Shown one piece after another: positions 43,982 to 55,128 of a DNA stretch of 64,000 bases. The stretch's first letter is position 1. Each line of letters starts with the position of its first letter. Source of the stretch: Ostrinia nubilalis (lineage: Eukaryota; Arthropoda; Insecta; Lepidoptera; Crambidae); assembly GCF_963855985.1 (NCBI RefSeq), contig NC_087105.1, positions 3,350,501 through 3,414,500 on the forward strand. Direction: 5' to 3'. Position numbers and translations under genes: made by a program. The notes under the pieces are model-generated. The model saw nothing but the letters and a program-made list of their open reading frames with translations. It had not been told where the DNA came from and ran no database searches.

Positions 43982-45850
43982 AAAAATTGTAAAACACACA
44001 AATTGTAGGGACTATGCACACGTACGGGCCGGTTGCCCCGGGCCGCCATCTGTTCGCGCTACGTGACGCTTCACTCGCACGCTACGTGTAGTGGCTGGCC
44101 TTATGTGAGCGGCAGCGAGAGCGTATTAGTTTAGGCTCAGTACTACATAGACTCAGGTGGGTGCACACGTTGACCTGCTGATAATTACTACTCGGTATCG
44201 ATACATAAAAATTGAAAAACACACAAAGTGTAGGGACTATGCACACGTAGGTACGGGCTGGTTGCCCCGGGCCGCCATCTGTTCGCGCTACGTGACGCTT
44301 CACTCGCACGCTACGTGTAGTGGCTGGCCTTATGTGAGCGGCAGCGAGAGCGTAATGACTTAGCATTAAGTTCTAGATAGATTTACGCAGCAATACACGC
44401 CGGCTTGCAGACAGTTACTAGGTACTTGATACCGCTACTTAAAAGTTGTAAAACACACAAATTGTAGGGTCTATGCATACGTATAGTCTAACATCTGTTC
44501 GCGCTACGTGACGCTTCACTTGCACGCTACGTGTAGTGGCTGGCCTTATGTGAGAGAGCGAGAGCGTATGACTTAACCTCAGTGATAGATAGACTTAAGT
44601 GGCAGTACACGCTGAATTGCTGATAGTTACTACTCTGTACCGCTATTTAAAAATTGTAAAATACTCAAACTGTAGGGTCTATGCACACGTACGGACCGAT
44701 CGCCCCGGGCCGCCATCTGTTCGCGCTACGTGACGCTTCACTCGCACGCTACGTGTAGTGACTGGCCTTACATGAGCAGCAGCTAGAGCGTTTTAGTTTG
44801 GTCTCTGGTACCTAGACTTATGCCAGAATTCTGACCGCGCATTACTGATGTATAAATTATAAAACACACAAATTGTAGGGCCTATGTGTATAGGCGCTAC
44901 AATTTCACAAGTGTGTACTTACGGCCTATCATCTGTTAGCGCTATCCCATCAAAAACAATACTTGTCAAAAAAACCAAGTCTCGCAACTCAGTTGTTCTA
45001 CGGTAAAAAGTTGTGAGATCCATGTAATACCAAGTCCAGGCCAGGAAATCTTTAACGTTTTACATAAATTATTGACTTGGCCATCGCACTAAATAATTTA
45101 ATTTACACGTGTTTTCATGCGATGGCCAAGTCAATATATTTATGTAAAACGTTAAAGATTTCCTGGCCTGGACTTGGTATTACATGGATCTCACAACTTT
45201 TTACCGTAGAACAACTGAGTTGCGAGACTTGGTTTTTTTGACAAGTATTGTTTTTGATGGGATCTCATTTCTTTTTGTATTTTGTAGACAGCAGTTATGT
45301 ATCTAGAAAACTGGACCGAAATTGAAAAATTTTACTCGACTTGGCGGTTGCACTACCGTGCCCCCAAATATTTTAGTTTTTCCTTGATTCATACACCAAA
45401 CACTACTTATATTCCAAATTTGAAGGTCTGCTAGAAGTGCCTTAGAGTTTTGATGATCGGTGAGTCAGTGAGTCAGTCAGTGAGTGACAAAATTAAGTAA
45501 CTTTGACCCGTTATAATTCTTAAACTACTGGTTCAAATTGAATGAAATTTTAAATATACCGTGTCTTTACAATGCCTGCATAGCTAATGAAAATTCAGCC
45601 TTCTAGTTTTATCCACAACGAAGTTACAGGCGGTCGAAAATGGCCTGAATTGCTTCGAGAAAAGGATGGTACGGCCGTGCCGCTTTTTTGCTCGACTTGG
45701 TGGGGGCACTGCCGTGCCCCCAGATATGGCGCTTCAGTCGCACGCTACGTGTAGTGGCTGGCCTTTATATGACCGGCAGCGAAAGCGTACCTTTTTATTA
45801 GTTTAGGCTCAGATACATAGACTAAGAAGACAGATTATGCCAGATTGCTG
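43982..45850. repeat. Tandem array, 216-229-bp unit with conserved core
   Basis: CATCTGTT(C/A)GCGCT recurs at 44047, 44276, 44492, 44714 and 44930, giving periods of 229, 216, 222 and 216 bp. A core of about 70 bp (CGCTACGTGACGCTTCACTC, GCACGCTACGTGTAGTGGCT, GGCCTTATGTGAGC) is almost invariant in four units while the remainder drifts. Each core holds TACGTG twice, 23 bp apart (44060/44083, 44289/44312, 44505/44528, 44727/44750). AAAACACACAAATTGTAGGG marks the unit start. The fifth unit is split by an insertion and resumes at about 45727. Confidence 0.85.
44945..45725 (+). mobile_element. Helitron-like insertion with a 145-bp-arm palindrome
   Basis: Begins TCCCATCAAAAACAATACTT after A (44944), inside an array unit. 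The first 319 bp are a palindrome: arms 44944-45088 and 45118-45263 with a 29-nt loop. The rest contains two copies of the hairpin motif GGGGGCACTGCCGTGCCCCC (degenerate at 45343-45364, perfect at 45702-45721), each preceded by CTCGACTTGG. The insertion closes just after the perfect copy. 5' TC after A and a 3'-terminal GC hairpin suggest a Helitron or helentron-type element. The usual CTRR end is not visible. Confidence 0.6.
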
Positions 45851-46178
45851 CCTAAATAGGTACAACGCAGTACTTACTAGAATAGTAACTATTTTCTTCA
45901 AATTCGAAATGACCGTCCATTGCGTTTATTTTGTTTTTTCATGGCTGGATTACCATTTATTTTTGTGTCGTCCTTTCTTACAACATTATGTGCTGTAAAA
46001 TAAATAAAATTAAAAACGCTACCGCTCATGTTTGGCCAAAGTTGTAAAAAATGCTCCAAGGCTTAGAGTTAGCTCGCAATGTTCGTAATAGTCACTTGCA
46101 TTGTAATATTTGACTTTATACGTGCTCTTATATTTCATACTTGTAAAAACTGCATTTCATATTCATTTGCCCACCTTT
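45851..46178. other. Unassigned DNA
   Basis: No gene or repeat recognised. Confidence 0.4.
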
Positions 46179-46575
46179 TTAACCTTTAACTGGTGACCTG
46201 AAGTCAACAGTGCGTATTTGGTGAGGTGACGTTTAAGAGACGTCAAAGAAAAACTTATGTATAAAAAAATTGGCTAACGTAAAATAAGTTTGAGGCCAAG
46301 AATTTAGTAACTTATATAGTTGTCCAAATAATATAAAAACATGGTTTAAAAAAACATTAGTTTTTGGTACAAAATCAGTCTTAATTTGAGCAAGGTACTT
46401 TTCATTAAAAATAAAGTTAAGACACCTAAAATGGGCATACTAGCCCCCAGAATACACTTTGGGACCTTCCTAATCATCATTTTTAGATAGTTTAGATACT
46501 AATCAACAAAACTCAGCAGGTAAAGCTATCCTAAGATAAGAAATTAAAAAAACTACAATCATCAAACATCACTTA

Positions 46576-46800
46576 CTAGAAACGTTCACGTCTACAGACA
46601 TCACAATTTTTCTTGCAGCAATTTAGGCACATAGGTTTATCATAATGAGTTCTAGTGAACCTAGTACATTTTATTACATGGCTAAGACAAATGGCACATG
46701 TTCTTTTAACCCCAGGATGGTTTTGGGACGAGGCAGAAGTCGGTCTAGGTGGTAATTCATCAACACCAACTGAACGCAGCTCGCGGAGTAGGGTAGTCAT
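46576..46800 (-). pseudogene. piggyBac-like transposase C-terminal cysteine-rich domain
   Basis: 74 codons. After a basic/proline linker it reads RTCAICLSH, then KPMCLNCCKKNCDVCRRERF. The C-x2-C, H, C-x2-C-C, C-x2-C pattern is the C-terminal zinc-binding domain with which piggyBac transposases bind their ends. The DDD catalytic core that should precede it is missing. It ends close to the left TIR, as expected. It could still be translated as a small DNA-binding peptide from its own ATG, but nothing shows that it is. Confidence 0.7.
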
Positions 46801-47048
46801 TATAAGCTATATTATTATTTCAATTGAGGTATAACTAAAGAGCTATCCAATGATAATAAGAAGCTGCCCCTAGTTAATTTGTTAGTATTGTCGCAATCAC
46901 TGTTTAAGACGTAAGATATTATTACTGAAAAATATCGACTGAGCTAAGCTATAGAATATGATTATACATAGGCCAATAAGGATGTTGAATAGTTGAAACA
47001 CTTTGTTCCACCTCATCCATCAACCCCTCCTATTTAGTCAGGACACTG

Positions 47049-47255
47049 TTATTCAATGGTGGAGGTGTTGATTTCATCTCCAGATTGCTCAGATTTGGTA
47101 ACATGCAGACTTTCTAAAACGAAGTCAGGATCGCCTATATCGTCGTCAAAACTACTACACTCGTCGTCGTTCTCTGTTAGAAGCTCCTGTATTATACCTC
47201 GCTGACTAAGAACCCTTCTTCGTTTGGCAGACCTCTTTTGTTTATCGTGAGACAT
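47049..47255 (-). pseudogene. piggyBac-like transposase N-terminal acidic region
   Basis: 68 codons starting MSHDKQKRSAKRRRVLSQRG, then ENDDECSSFDDDIGDPDF. A basic start followed by an acidic stretch with a DPDF-like motif is typical of piggyBac N-termini. It ends in TAA shortly before the deleted region. The deletion removed roughly the 400-500 residues that normally lie between this and the cysteine-rich domain. Confidence 0.6.
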
Positions 47256-47581
47256 TCTATAAAAGATAATAACAAAACATTACCACCGCTGTGACGTCCC
47301 TCAAACACTATGAAGTTGTGTAAACTAACAGTGAGGTGACGAACAACAGACACATAGGTAAAATACACATTAGCACTGACCTGACGTCTGTGAGACGGCG
47401 AAAGCTCCACACAGGCAACACAGGAGACCCTGAGCTCGTGCGCCTCCTACTGAGCGAAGGTGTATGGCAAACGCGGAAGGTACCAAAACGCACGGGGAGA
47501 AGCGACAAAAAGGCGGGGAGATAAATCAAAAAAACGAAACGTGGTGTCTGAGAGACGGGCAGGTCACCAGTTAAAGGTTAA

Positions 47582-48154
47582 AGAGAAAATGAATGACAAT
47601 TTTAAAAGCTAAGTAGCTTTTACATTATTATTTCTTTGCCTGATATAAAACGTTTTGAACGATTACTCTCGTTAGTCTAGCGTAAGTTAGGGTACAACTT
47701 CTGAATTTGTTGGAGCACAAAGGGTTATTTTCGTGGCTTTTATTCTATTGCTATAGGAAAAAATTACGCTCTCATCATTACATCGCAACTACATAATTGA
47801 GTATTTACCTTGAAAAGACAAGAAATTACTCCCACCTGTATTATTGGAGCCCATTGAATCGCAGTATTAAGTTTAATACCAATCATTAAAAGTGACCCTC
47901 TAAATAATGTCAACAAGCCCCAGTCTAGTCTGTGTGGTTTGGGTACAGACCATTCAGTAACAAAAGTCTTTGTAAAATGCTTTGTATCCCGACCAATGGG
48001 CAAACCAAAGCGTTCTTTGTAAACCGACCGCGTATCAACGTTTCAAAGACCAGTCCAGAAATTTCGAGAGCATCCTTTAAAATTCAAAGAGTACTTCAAC
48101 CAGTAATCATTTACTTGATACCAGGAGTTTCGTTAAAATATTTGCCAGTACACA
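47582..48154. other. Unassigned DNA
   Basis: No gene or repeat recognised. Confidence 0.4.
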
Positions 48155-48162
48155 CCCGCGAT

Positions 48163-48480
48163 TAGGGTTGCCAGCTCCAAAAACACAAAAGCCGGACTCA
48201 GTGCTTCATTTGGCCGGACATTTTACCTTAAAAGCCGGACATGTGACGGGTGGGGGGGTGCAATTAGTGTCATAGCTCACGTGTGAATACTATCATCATC
48301 GGTCGTCCAACATCCTGATGCGTGCGCTTTGTATTATTCTGTGGCTCGACTTTTGCCTGGCACGGCAGCTAAATAAAAAGCCTAACAAGAGCCGGACAGG
48401 CCGGACAACACAATATTTGGCCGGACAAGACCGTAAAAAGCCAAACATGTCCGACTAAAGCCCGACACCTGGCAACCTTA
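48163..48480. mobile_element. 318-bp hAT MITE with 8-bp TSD
   Basis: Ends TAGGGTTGCCAG and CTGGCAACCTTA. CCCGCGAT at 48155-48162 and 48481-48488. Subterminal AGCCGGACA/GGCCGGACA repeats occur several times near both ends, as transposase binding sites do in hAT elements. A short relative is at 59464. Confidence 0.85.
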
Positions 48481-48488
48481 CCCGCGAT

Positions 48489-49161
48489 CGCTCCGCCAAT
48501 AAAAACGTCGCAAACTTACTTCCCCGACAGTTTACGGTACATTTTACGAGTTTGCTCGTGTATGACGTATTTTGAAGTTGGAAGATATATTATTTGTGCA
48601 ACTAAGCACTTTGGAAATGGAACATTTTGTGGAAACCAATGATAAATACGCCACTTACCCTTTCAGAAATAACCATTACTCAAATTATTTTTAGATTATA
48701 AATTGAAATTCTCAAAAGTGAACATTTTACCAACTACCGTATATAATAGGATAATATCATACCATAATTAGATACTTACCACTAATACGGCGATATCTTT
48801 GCGGTACGCGGCGCCGCAACGCATTATGTGTTTTGGCTCCAGTTAATAAACTTTGTTTGGCTCTTACTTCTTAATAACTACCAATTTTTAATGAAATAAC
48901 TGTGATGCAATAATATTTTGAGTTCAACATTTAATTAATGGTAAATACAGAATTCATGTCAATGAATCTTCAGTTAGTTAACAACAATTTTATATCCCTA
49001 TTACCTACTATTACCCCATTTCATATTACTATCAAATCCATCAATCTAGCGTGACCCGCTCCAGTTTCACCCAGTTTTAAGCCCTTCCCTTTGATACTGC
49101 CCATTCAAAGAATTTAAATATTCATTTTACCCTTATACCAAGTGGTTTTGTGCTGTTATGA
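48489..49161. other. Unassigned DNA
   Basis: A single end resembling the 12213 MITE (GCAACGCATTATGTGTTTTG) occurs at about 48816. Nothing else. Confidence 0.4.
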
Positions 49162-49169
49162 AATACAGG

Positions 49170-49240
49170 ACCGGTCTTTGTGGAAATCCTTGAATGAGGC
49201 CTTTGTCCAACAGTGGACTTCTTTCGGCTGAAACGAACGG
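49170..49240 (+). mobile_element. 71-bp RTE-like LINE insertion with TSD
   Basis: ACCGGTCTTTGTGGAAATCC to CTTTCGGCTGAAACGAACGG, flanked by AATACAGG at 49162-49169 and 49241-49248. Part of the left repeat overlaps the element's own CAGGACC, so insertion may have used microhomology. It is a 71-bp remnant of an element normally some kilobases long. Confidence 0.65.
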
Positions 49241-49469
49241 AATACAGGATGGGTCTGAATCCGCACAAAAAATAATCATAAATGCACATGCTAAAGCGCC
49301 AAATTAATTTACAGCTAAGCTTTTAAAGTTTAGTAAAACTATAAACTTAGAATGCTAATCAACAACAGAGCAAAATCAATACCTATGATGCACAAAATAG
49401 ATTTTGTAGATTAGTTCTCACAACCCAGTATTAGAGGGAACCAAATCTGTTTCAATCAAATTTGAAAAT

Positions 49470-49545
49470 TGACGTCCACTGCTGGACAAAGGCCTCCCCC
49501 AAGGACGTCCACAACGACCGGTTCTGCGCCGCCCACATCCAAAAA
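49470..49545 (-). mobile_element. RTE-like LINE fragment, minus strand
   Basis: GACGTCCACTGCTGGACAAA, GGCCTCCCCCAAGGA and GACCGGTTCTGCGCCG: the family tail reversed. Confidence 0.65.
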
Positions 49546-49589
49546 ATAAAATATGGAAATTAAAATAGAATAAGGAGAGGATCGTAGGA

Positions 49590-49694
49590 CGTTCACCCAC
49601 AAGGTGGACCGACGACCTCATAAAGGTAGCAGGAAGGCGCTGGATGCAGGCCGCCACCAACCGGCCATTGTGAAAATAATTGGGGGAGGCCTAA
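49590..49694 (+). mobile_element. RTE-like LINE fragment, plus strand
   Basis: ACAAGGTGGACCGACGACCT, AAGGTAGCAGGAAGGCGCTG, then AATAATTGGGGGAGGCCTA, where homology stops. It lies head to head with the previous fragment and directly before the DDE element. Confidence 0.65.
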
Positions 49695-49939
49695 AGGAGA
49701 TGGGATGCTAAAACGACTATAGGTAGGCCGGTTAAATGAGTCCTCGCCTGCGGAACGCGGGGACACAGGGGCGTGACGAAAACGGGGACTGTACGGGGTG
49801 CGGGCGGCAGGCGCATTCTTGTCAAAATTCATTTCGCTGGCGATGCGGCTAGCGATCGCTTGTGTTATTTGTTACGGACGCTTTGTGAGGGCTATACATG
49901 AGATTACATTTTTAAGATGAATCGAAAGATTTTCGGACA

Positions 49940-51247
49940 AAATTAATAGTCAGTGCAAGCAAATAGCTTTTAACGTTTATGAATATTTTAGAAAAAAAAA
50001 CTGGATCCAAATTCTGATGAATATCAACAAGATATACCATTAAACAAAACCGTAGCAAACGTTACTGGACTATCGGAAAAGACTGTATCCAGAATTGTAC
50101 AACAAGGAAAATTATTAAAAAAACAACGAAAAATTTAAATAACCGAAGAAATCGAAACAAAGCCGCAGGAAAAGGGTGGAAGTAGATGATTTCAAAAAAG
50201 CCGTGATAAGAAGAAAAGTTACTCAGTATTACTCATTTAAAAAAAAAAATACCAACTCTGAAATCCTTGAACGCTACCCTTAGAGAAGATAATGTATTAT
50301 ACTGCGGCAGAGAATATTTAAGATTATTATTACTTGACCTAGGTTTTACATTTCAAAAATGCGGATCTGAAAGGAAACTCCTTATTGAACAGTCAAATGG
50401 AGGTGGAAATATCTAAATACTGTTAAAAAGTATCGTAGAGAAGGAAGACATATTTTATATCTTGATGAAACTTATGTCAATGCGTCTCATAACGTTTCAA
50501 AATGTTGGCAATCAAAGGATGAACACGGAGTATTGTCTCATATTGGTAAATCATCATACATTGTGGTGGCTACACTGGATTTGTAGATGGAGCACTTGTG
50601 ATATTTAAATCCAAATGTAAAACAGGTGATTATCACGATACAATTAATTTCGTGAATTTCAGTAAATGGCTAAATGAAAAGCTGATGCCTAATATTCCAC
50701 CAAATTCAGTAATAGTAATGGATAATGCAGCTTATCATTCGGTTAGTGTAGAAAAAAAGCCGACTACGGCCTCTACCAAGCCAGAAATGCAAGATTGGCT
50801 ACGACGACATGAGGTGCCTTTTGATGATAAATTAAAAAAGGATGATTTATCCAAATTAATTAAAAGCCATTACAAAAGGACATATTATTATATAAAATTG
50901 ATGAGTTATTGAAAGCAAAGGGCCATGAAGTGTTGCGTTTGCCTCCTTACCACCCAGACCTGAACCCAATTGAGTTGGTCTGAGGTGATATAAAAAGACA
51001 GCTAGCAGAAAAAAGTATCGACTCCAATTTGGACCAGAAAAAAATATGTTGGAAAATTTATTTGCTGAATATTCCGTAGAAAAGTGGGAGCATTGTAGCG
51101 GATGAATATTGCGAACACGACGGAGTTCTAGATGACGTTGTTGATTTTATTATTAATGTGCACGATGATTCAGATAATTTGGATGATGGCTGCTTTGAAA
51201 GTGAAGAATCAAGTTCTAGTGATATTGTTAAGGACATAAGTGATTGA
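49940..51247 (+). pseudogene. DDE transposase relic with long D-E spacing
   Basis: In order, across frameshifts and stops: CKQIAFNVYEYFRKK and VANVTGLSEKTVSRIVQQGK (helix-turn-helix), YLDETYVN with the first Asp codon at 50464, GFVDGALVIFKSK and TGDYHDTINFVNFSKWLNEK, VIVMDNAAYHS with the second Asp at 50721, an inserted MQDWLRRHEVPFDDKLKKDD segment, and YHPDLNPIELV with Glu at 50972. About 82 residues separate the second Asp and the Glu, against 34-41 in the best-known families. The next codon, normally Trp, is TGA. An acidic tail (DDGCFESEESSSSD) follows. The gene is dead but its family is clear. It resembles the DD82E group described in animals; I make that link from the spacing alone. Confidence 0.75.
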
Positions 51248-51299
51248 TTAATAATTTGGATACATCTTGCACACAATAAATTTTACATGAAATACGACA

Positions 51300-51412
51300 T
51301 GAATTGTTTCATTAAAATTTTATAAAATAAATTATTTTCTTTATTATAAAATAAATTATTTTCTTTATTAAAAATAATTTATTTTCTTTATTAGAAAATA
51401 ATTTATTTTACA
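51300..51412 (+). repeat. AT-rich tandem repeat, about 25-bp units
   Basis: AAATAAATTATTTTCTTTAT occurs twice in succession, then AAAATAATTTATTTTCTTTA and AGAAAATAATTTATTTTA. It lies between the transposase stop and the right TIR and contains AATAAA-like signals. Confidence 0.75.
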
Positions 51413-51599
51413 AAATTTATCACCACCTGTTTACCGTTAACCACTTCACTGTGACGTCACATATCTTGAGAACTATCTAGTGAAATTTATCTCTTTTATA
51501 TCATCCCCGCCCGCACCCCGCACGGTCCCCGTTCTCGTCCCGCCCCTGTGCCCCCGCGTTCCGCAGGCGAGTTCTCATTTAACCGGTCATACTATAGTT

Positions 51600-53744
51600 A
51601 GAGAGATGATTTTGAAATTATTCCTTGAGGAAAAAATCCAGGAGAGCGCAAAGGTTAGAGAAAAAGTTCTTAAAGCATTAGATATTTCCACTTTCACCAT
51701 ATTAATATTAAGAAGCAGACGTCTCGATAACATCAAAGCTCAGGCTCTAGACTAATAAGCAGACTCCGACGTGGCTTAGGTTGAAGTTACCAGGTAGACC
51801 TGAAGCTAGACTTTAAACTAATTTTAAAACGCAAACTATTGGTACGACCGGTCTTTTTATCTAGGCGAGACGTTTCATGCCAAGCTATTTGAAGGAATCT
51901 ATTCAATAAAGCTATGAAAACCAGCAGTTTTTCTTATTCTTATTTATAACCAAAAAGGTCGACAGCACATACTACTCATTTCTGTTGCAAAAAAAAGCAT
52001 CCATTACTACTACAAGAGATGATGGTGTTTAGTTTTCTGTGACTTCTTCCATTTAAAATTGCCAGAGATGGCGCGAACAATTCATAAACAAATTATGGTT
52101 TCTATAAAGATATTGAACAACTTCAAGGACCTAGGCTCTAGGACTACGCTGTACGTCTGATCTCAGATACGAGGATGCAAATCAAGATGTCAGATGCAGT
52201 CAAAGTTTGAATAACTATTAATAAGGCAATTGCGAGATTTAAATTGCAATTTGTTGGCGACGACTTCTAGGTTTGAATTAAGCTCGTCTTTAGCTTTAAA
52301 GATTGGTTTTCAGGGAATAGGTGGGTAGGTATAGAATATCCAATGTCAGGCAGTTCATTATATTAGTCGGTCATTGATTATACTTTATTTTATTTTAAAT
52401 GAATTAGAAAGATTGTGGATTTTAGTCCGAAGGGGATATTACTTTTCTCATGTAATTTTTTTAAAGTTAATTGTTCCAAAAACTACTCTGCATTCTAAAT
52501 ATTGTGCTGTCTATGAAATAAAATCGTAATTAGGTATATTCCCCTCCCCTTTTAACAAATTGTATAGTTTTACGTGTGTCTTTAAACACTTGACATTGGC
52601 AGATATCACTGCGGCTATAAAACCCGTAGGATAGTCTATAAAAAATTTAAAGGTCTCTCTCTCTCTCATTAATTTACTGACATATGCTTTAGTCGCTACG
52701 TATATACTGCTGCAAAAAGTACCAATAACGACCTTATTGACTGCACTCAAACACCAAAACAAATGTCCAACGCACGTTCACGCGATTTGTCGCAACAAAT
52801 CGTAGCCATACGTTTCCGAAAATGAAATAACTAGAATGTCGCCCAATTCCGCCATGGCTAAGTGGGCGTAATGAAAGCGTATAATGGCGGTGGTTAAGTC
52901 TGGTTTTGATCGATGCGTGACCGTATTTAAGCGGGTAGCTGTCACACAGAATTTGTACAGTTAGTTCCGATGCACGAGCGCTTTGAATAATGTAACACAA
53001 TAGAACTATATTTGTCAGTCCCTCAAGTCAGTTTACTTTTAAGATTTAGTAGGTATTAGTAATTTACATTGGACATTACTGGGACTATTAGTAATTTTAA
53101 CTCCTTCTGATAAGCTAAAAAGCTAAAATATACTTACGAGTTACGTGTTACGAGTGGTTACAATATAGTCCAGCGCAACGGTAGCTGGGTTCGAACCATC
53201 CTTTTTCGGTTCTCGAGTTGGCCAGTCTGACACTGACACCGTAGAGCTATTTCTTTTAAGCTTTTCTTAAATAAAATTGTTATGGAGCAAGATTTCCTCT
53301 CTCTTGTTGATCAGATTAATAAACTGCCACTATTGCAGTCTATCGTGACATTTGGCGTACTACGAATGTTCAACACCAAATAATTTCAGGTTCAAGTCTA
53401 GTTAGCCTTCATGACGTCAACAGAAGCATTTCTTATTTGCCAGCGAAGAAAAACATTTCTCGCTTTCATACACAATTATTGTTAGTCCTAAAAAATTGGC
53501 TATCCAGTGCCTAGAGCATTCACATCGCCTAAAAAAATAGCCATTGTGACATTGACTCACACACCACACATACCTTATGCATCCATAAAATTCACTTTTG
53601 CCAGTACCTGTGCAGTTTAAAGTAATCGTACAACCGTAAAACACAGCAAACTATCAACTCCAGTTCCCAAGAGACAGGATTACCTAGTTTGGGAACTACC
53701 AGTAACCTTAAGTTGTTGTTGTAAATCTTTCTGTGAATAAATTA

Positions 53745-53783
<39 letters not shown>

Positions 53784-54680
53784 TTACTCGAGTAACCTAC
53801 GCACAACGGTATATACTACATTTTGTTGAAAAATAGCATCTAACACAACTACTTAAGGTGCTATAGTGAAGCTTGAATTGCTCTATCAGGGGCAAGTTTT
53901 AGGAGACTCGTACGTGACCTCTGTCCGTATCTTTTACGACATATTACGGCATCACACTTGGAACTAGTTTCGCTGAACGTTTTGCTAGATCTTTCGTGAT
54001 ATAGGAATATTAAGGATGTGTCCTAAATATTAATGAAAGGTTTCAAGCTTTCTGAACTAAAACAATCTGAAATGTCTTGGGTAGCGCTTGAATTAAGTAA
54101 GAGGATAAAGATATAGGTGTTTAAATAGATTTGTCTACACAAGAAGTATCGTCTATTAAAATTAATCCACAAATTTTTGTATGAAAATTTTCAAATATTA
54201 GGTAGTCGATTTTGTACGTCATCACACGTTATTAGATGACTTTAATCAATATAAATACCTAGGTACCTAATACAGGCTATTTTTATTGAATGTGTTGGAA
54301 TTTAGGTCAGTATTTTTATCAAAATTAAATGTTAGAAAATCTGATTCATACGAATTCTTCCTCAAAATTAATTGCTAAAAAACATCATATAATATGTATG
54401 TATACCTAATGTTTAGTCGTCTGATGATCTGTAGAACATTCAATTGAAAACACACCCTGTATATCTTCAGCCTACAAGATGCCGAGAATAGCTAAAGACG
54501 CTATTCTCAGTGCGCTGTAATCCGCTTGAGTCTCAGGCACACTTACACTCCCTCAATTATTCAGGACTTGCCCACGTGTCACGTGCTTCAATGGCAGCAA
54601 TACCTAGTTTCCGTGTTTGGATAAATGTATACAGGGTGGTGAAATATAGAGAGATAGAATATAATTTATTGTAAACCACA
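51600..54680. other. Long stretch without recognised genes
   Basis: 51605-51753 reads LKLFLEEKIQESAKVREKVL in one frame, which has some coding character but no family match. 53186-53203 has GGGTTCGAACC followed by TTTTT, a B-box and terminator-like pair without a good tRNA fold around it. GAGAATAGC/GCTATTCTC at 54484-54508 is a hairpin. Otherwise nothing. Confidence 0.35.
53748..53782 (+). repeat. (ATT)n microsatellite
   Basis: About 12 uninterrupted units directly after GTGAATAAATTATTTT, so it may be the tail of a retroelement. Confidence 0.9.
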
Positions 54681-54692
54681 AAAACAGACTTA

Positions 54693-54772
54693 GGCTGAGT
54701 TGCATCACCTAACTTTAACAGTAACTATGACGATAACCTGTGCTTTTTGTATGGAGTTTGACAGATATCACT
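54693..54772. mobile_element. GGCTGAGTTG-family MITE, left part
   Basis: TTA at 54690-54692, then GGCTGAGTTGCATCACC to TATGGAGTTTGACAGAT. The right third is lost. Confidence 0.7.
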
Positions 54773-54929
54773 AACTTTTTAATAATAAGGGGGGACGTAC
54801 TTAACTTTTGGTTGGCAAAAAATAATTCAAAAGAATCATGTGACGATTTGTACTTACTTTCTATGACTTACGACAACGTCGACGACTTTGTCGGCCGGTT
54901 TGGTGTATAGACTGCATTAGCTATCCATA

Positions 54930-55127
54930 TCTATAAAAGCGAAAGGTCACTGATTTACTGACTCATTCACTCATTACGAAATCTCAGAAACTACAAGTGC
55001 TAGTCTCAACTTTTGCATGGGGGTTCCTTTTAGAACGTAAGTGCTCAATAAGAACAGATTTTATTAAACTCCACTTCTAAGGGGGTAAAACGGGATCCAC
55101 GCGTACGAAGTCGCAGGCAGCCGCTAG
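54930..55127 (+). mobile_element. Complete short Helitron (198 bp)
   Basis: TCTATAAAAGCGAAAGGTCA after A (54929); CGAAGTCGCAGGCAGCCGCTAG before T (55128). Same subfamily as 36980-37174. Confidence 0.8.
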
Positions 55128-55128
55128 T

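Larger units (their letters stand above)
46183..47577 (-). mobile_element. piggyBac-like element, internally deleted, TTAA-flanked
   Basis: Ends CCTTTAACTGGTGACCTG and CAGGTCACCAGTTAAAGG are inverted and flanked by TTAA at 46179-46182 and 47578-47581, the exact target duplication of piggyBac. 1395 bp, about half the length of an autonomous element. It encodes the two ends of the transposase on the minus strand and lacks the middle. Confidence 0.85.
49720..51594 (+). mobile_element. 1.88-kb Tc1/mariner-like (IS630-type) element
   Basis: TIRs of about 88 bp, GC-rich, starting TAG(G/T)A(T/G)G(A/G)CCGGTTAAATG and sharing CTCGCCTGCGGAACGCGGGG at both ends. TA at 49718-49719 and 51595-51596. A degenerate transposase fills the interior. 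The length and layout are those of a full element with one gene. Confidence 0.8.

Noticed and set aside
47049..47529. Additional 60-70-codon frames on both strands overlapping the piggyBac N-terminal region
   Set aside because: They are other-frame shadows within the same element.
53150..53205. Possible tRNA gene with B-box GGTTCGAACC and TTTTT
   Set aside because: T-stem pairs poorly and there is no matching acceptor stem or D-arm. At most a decayed SINE.
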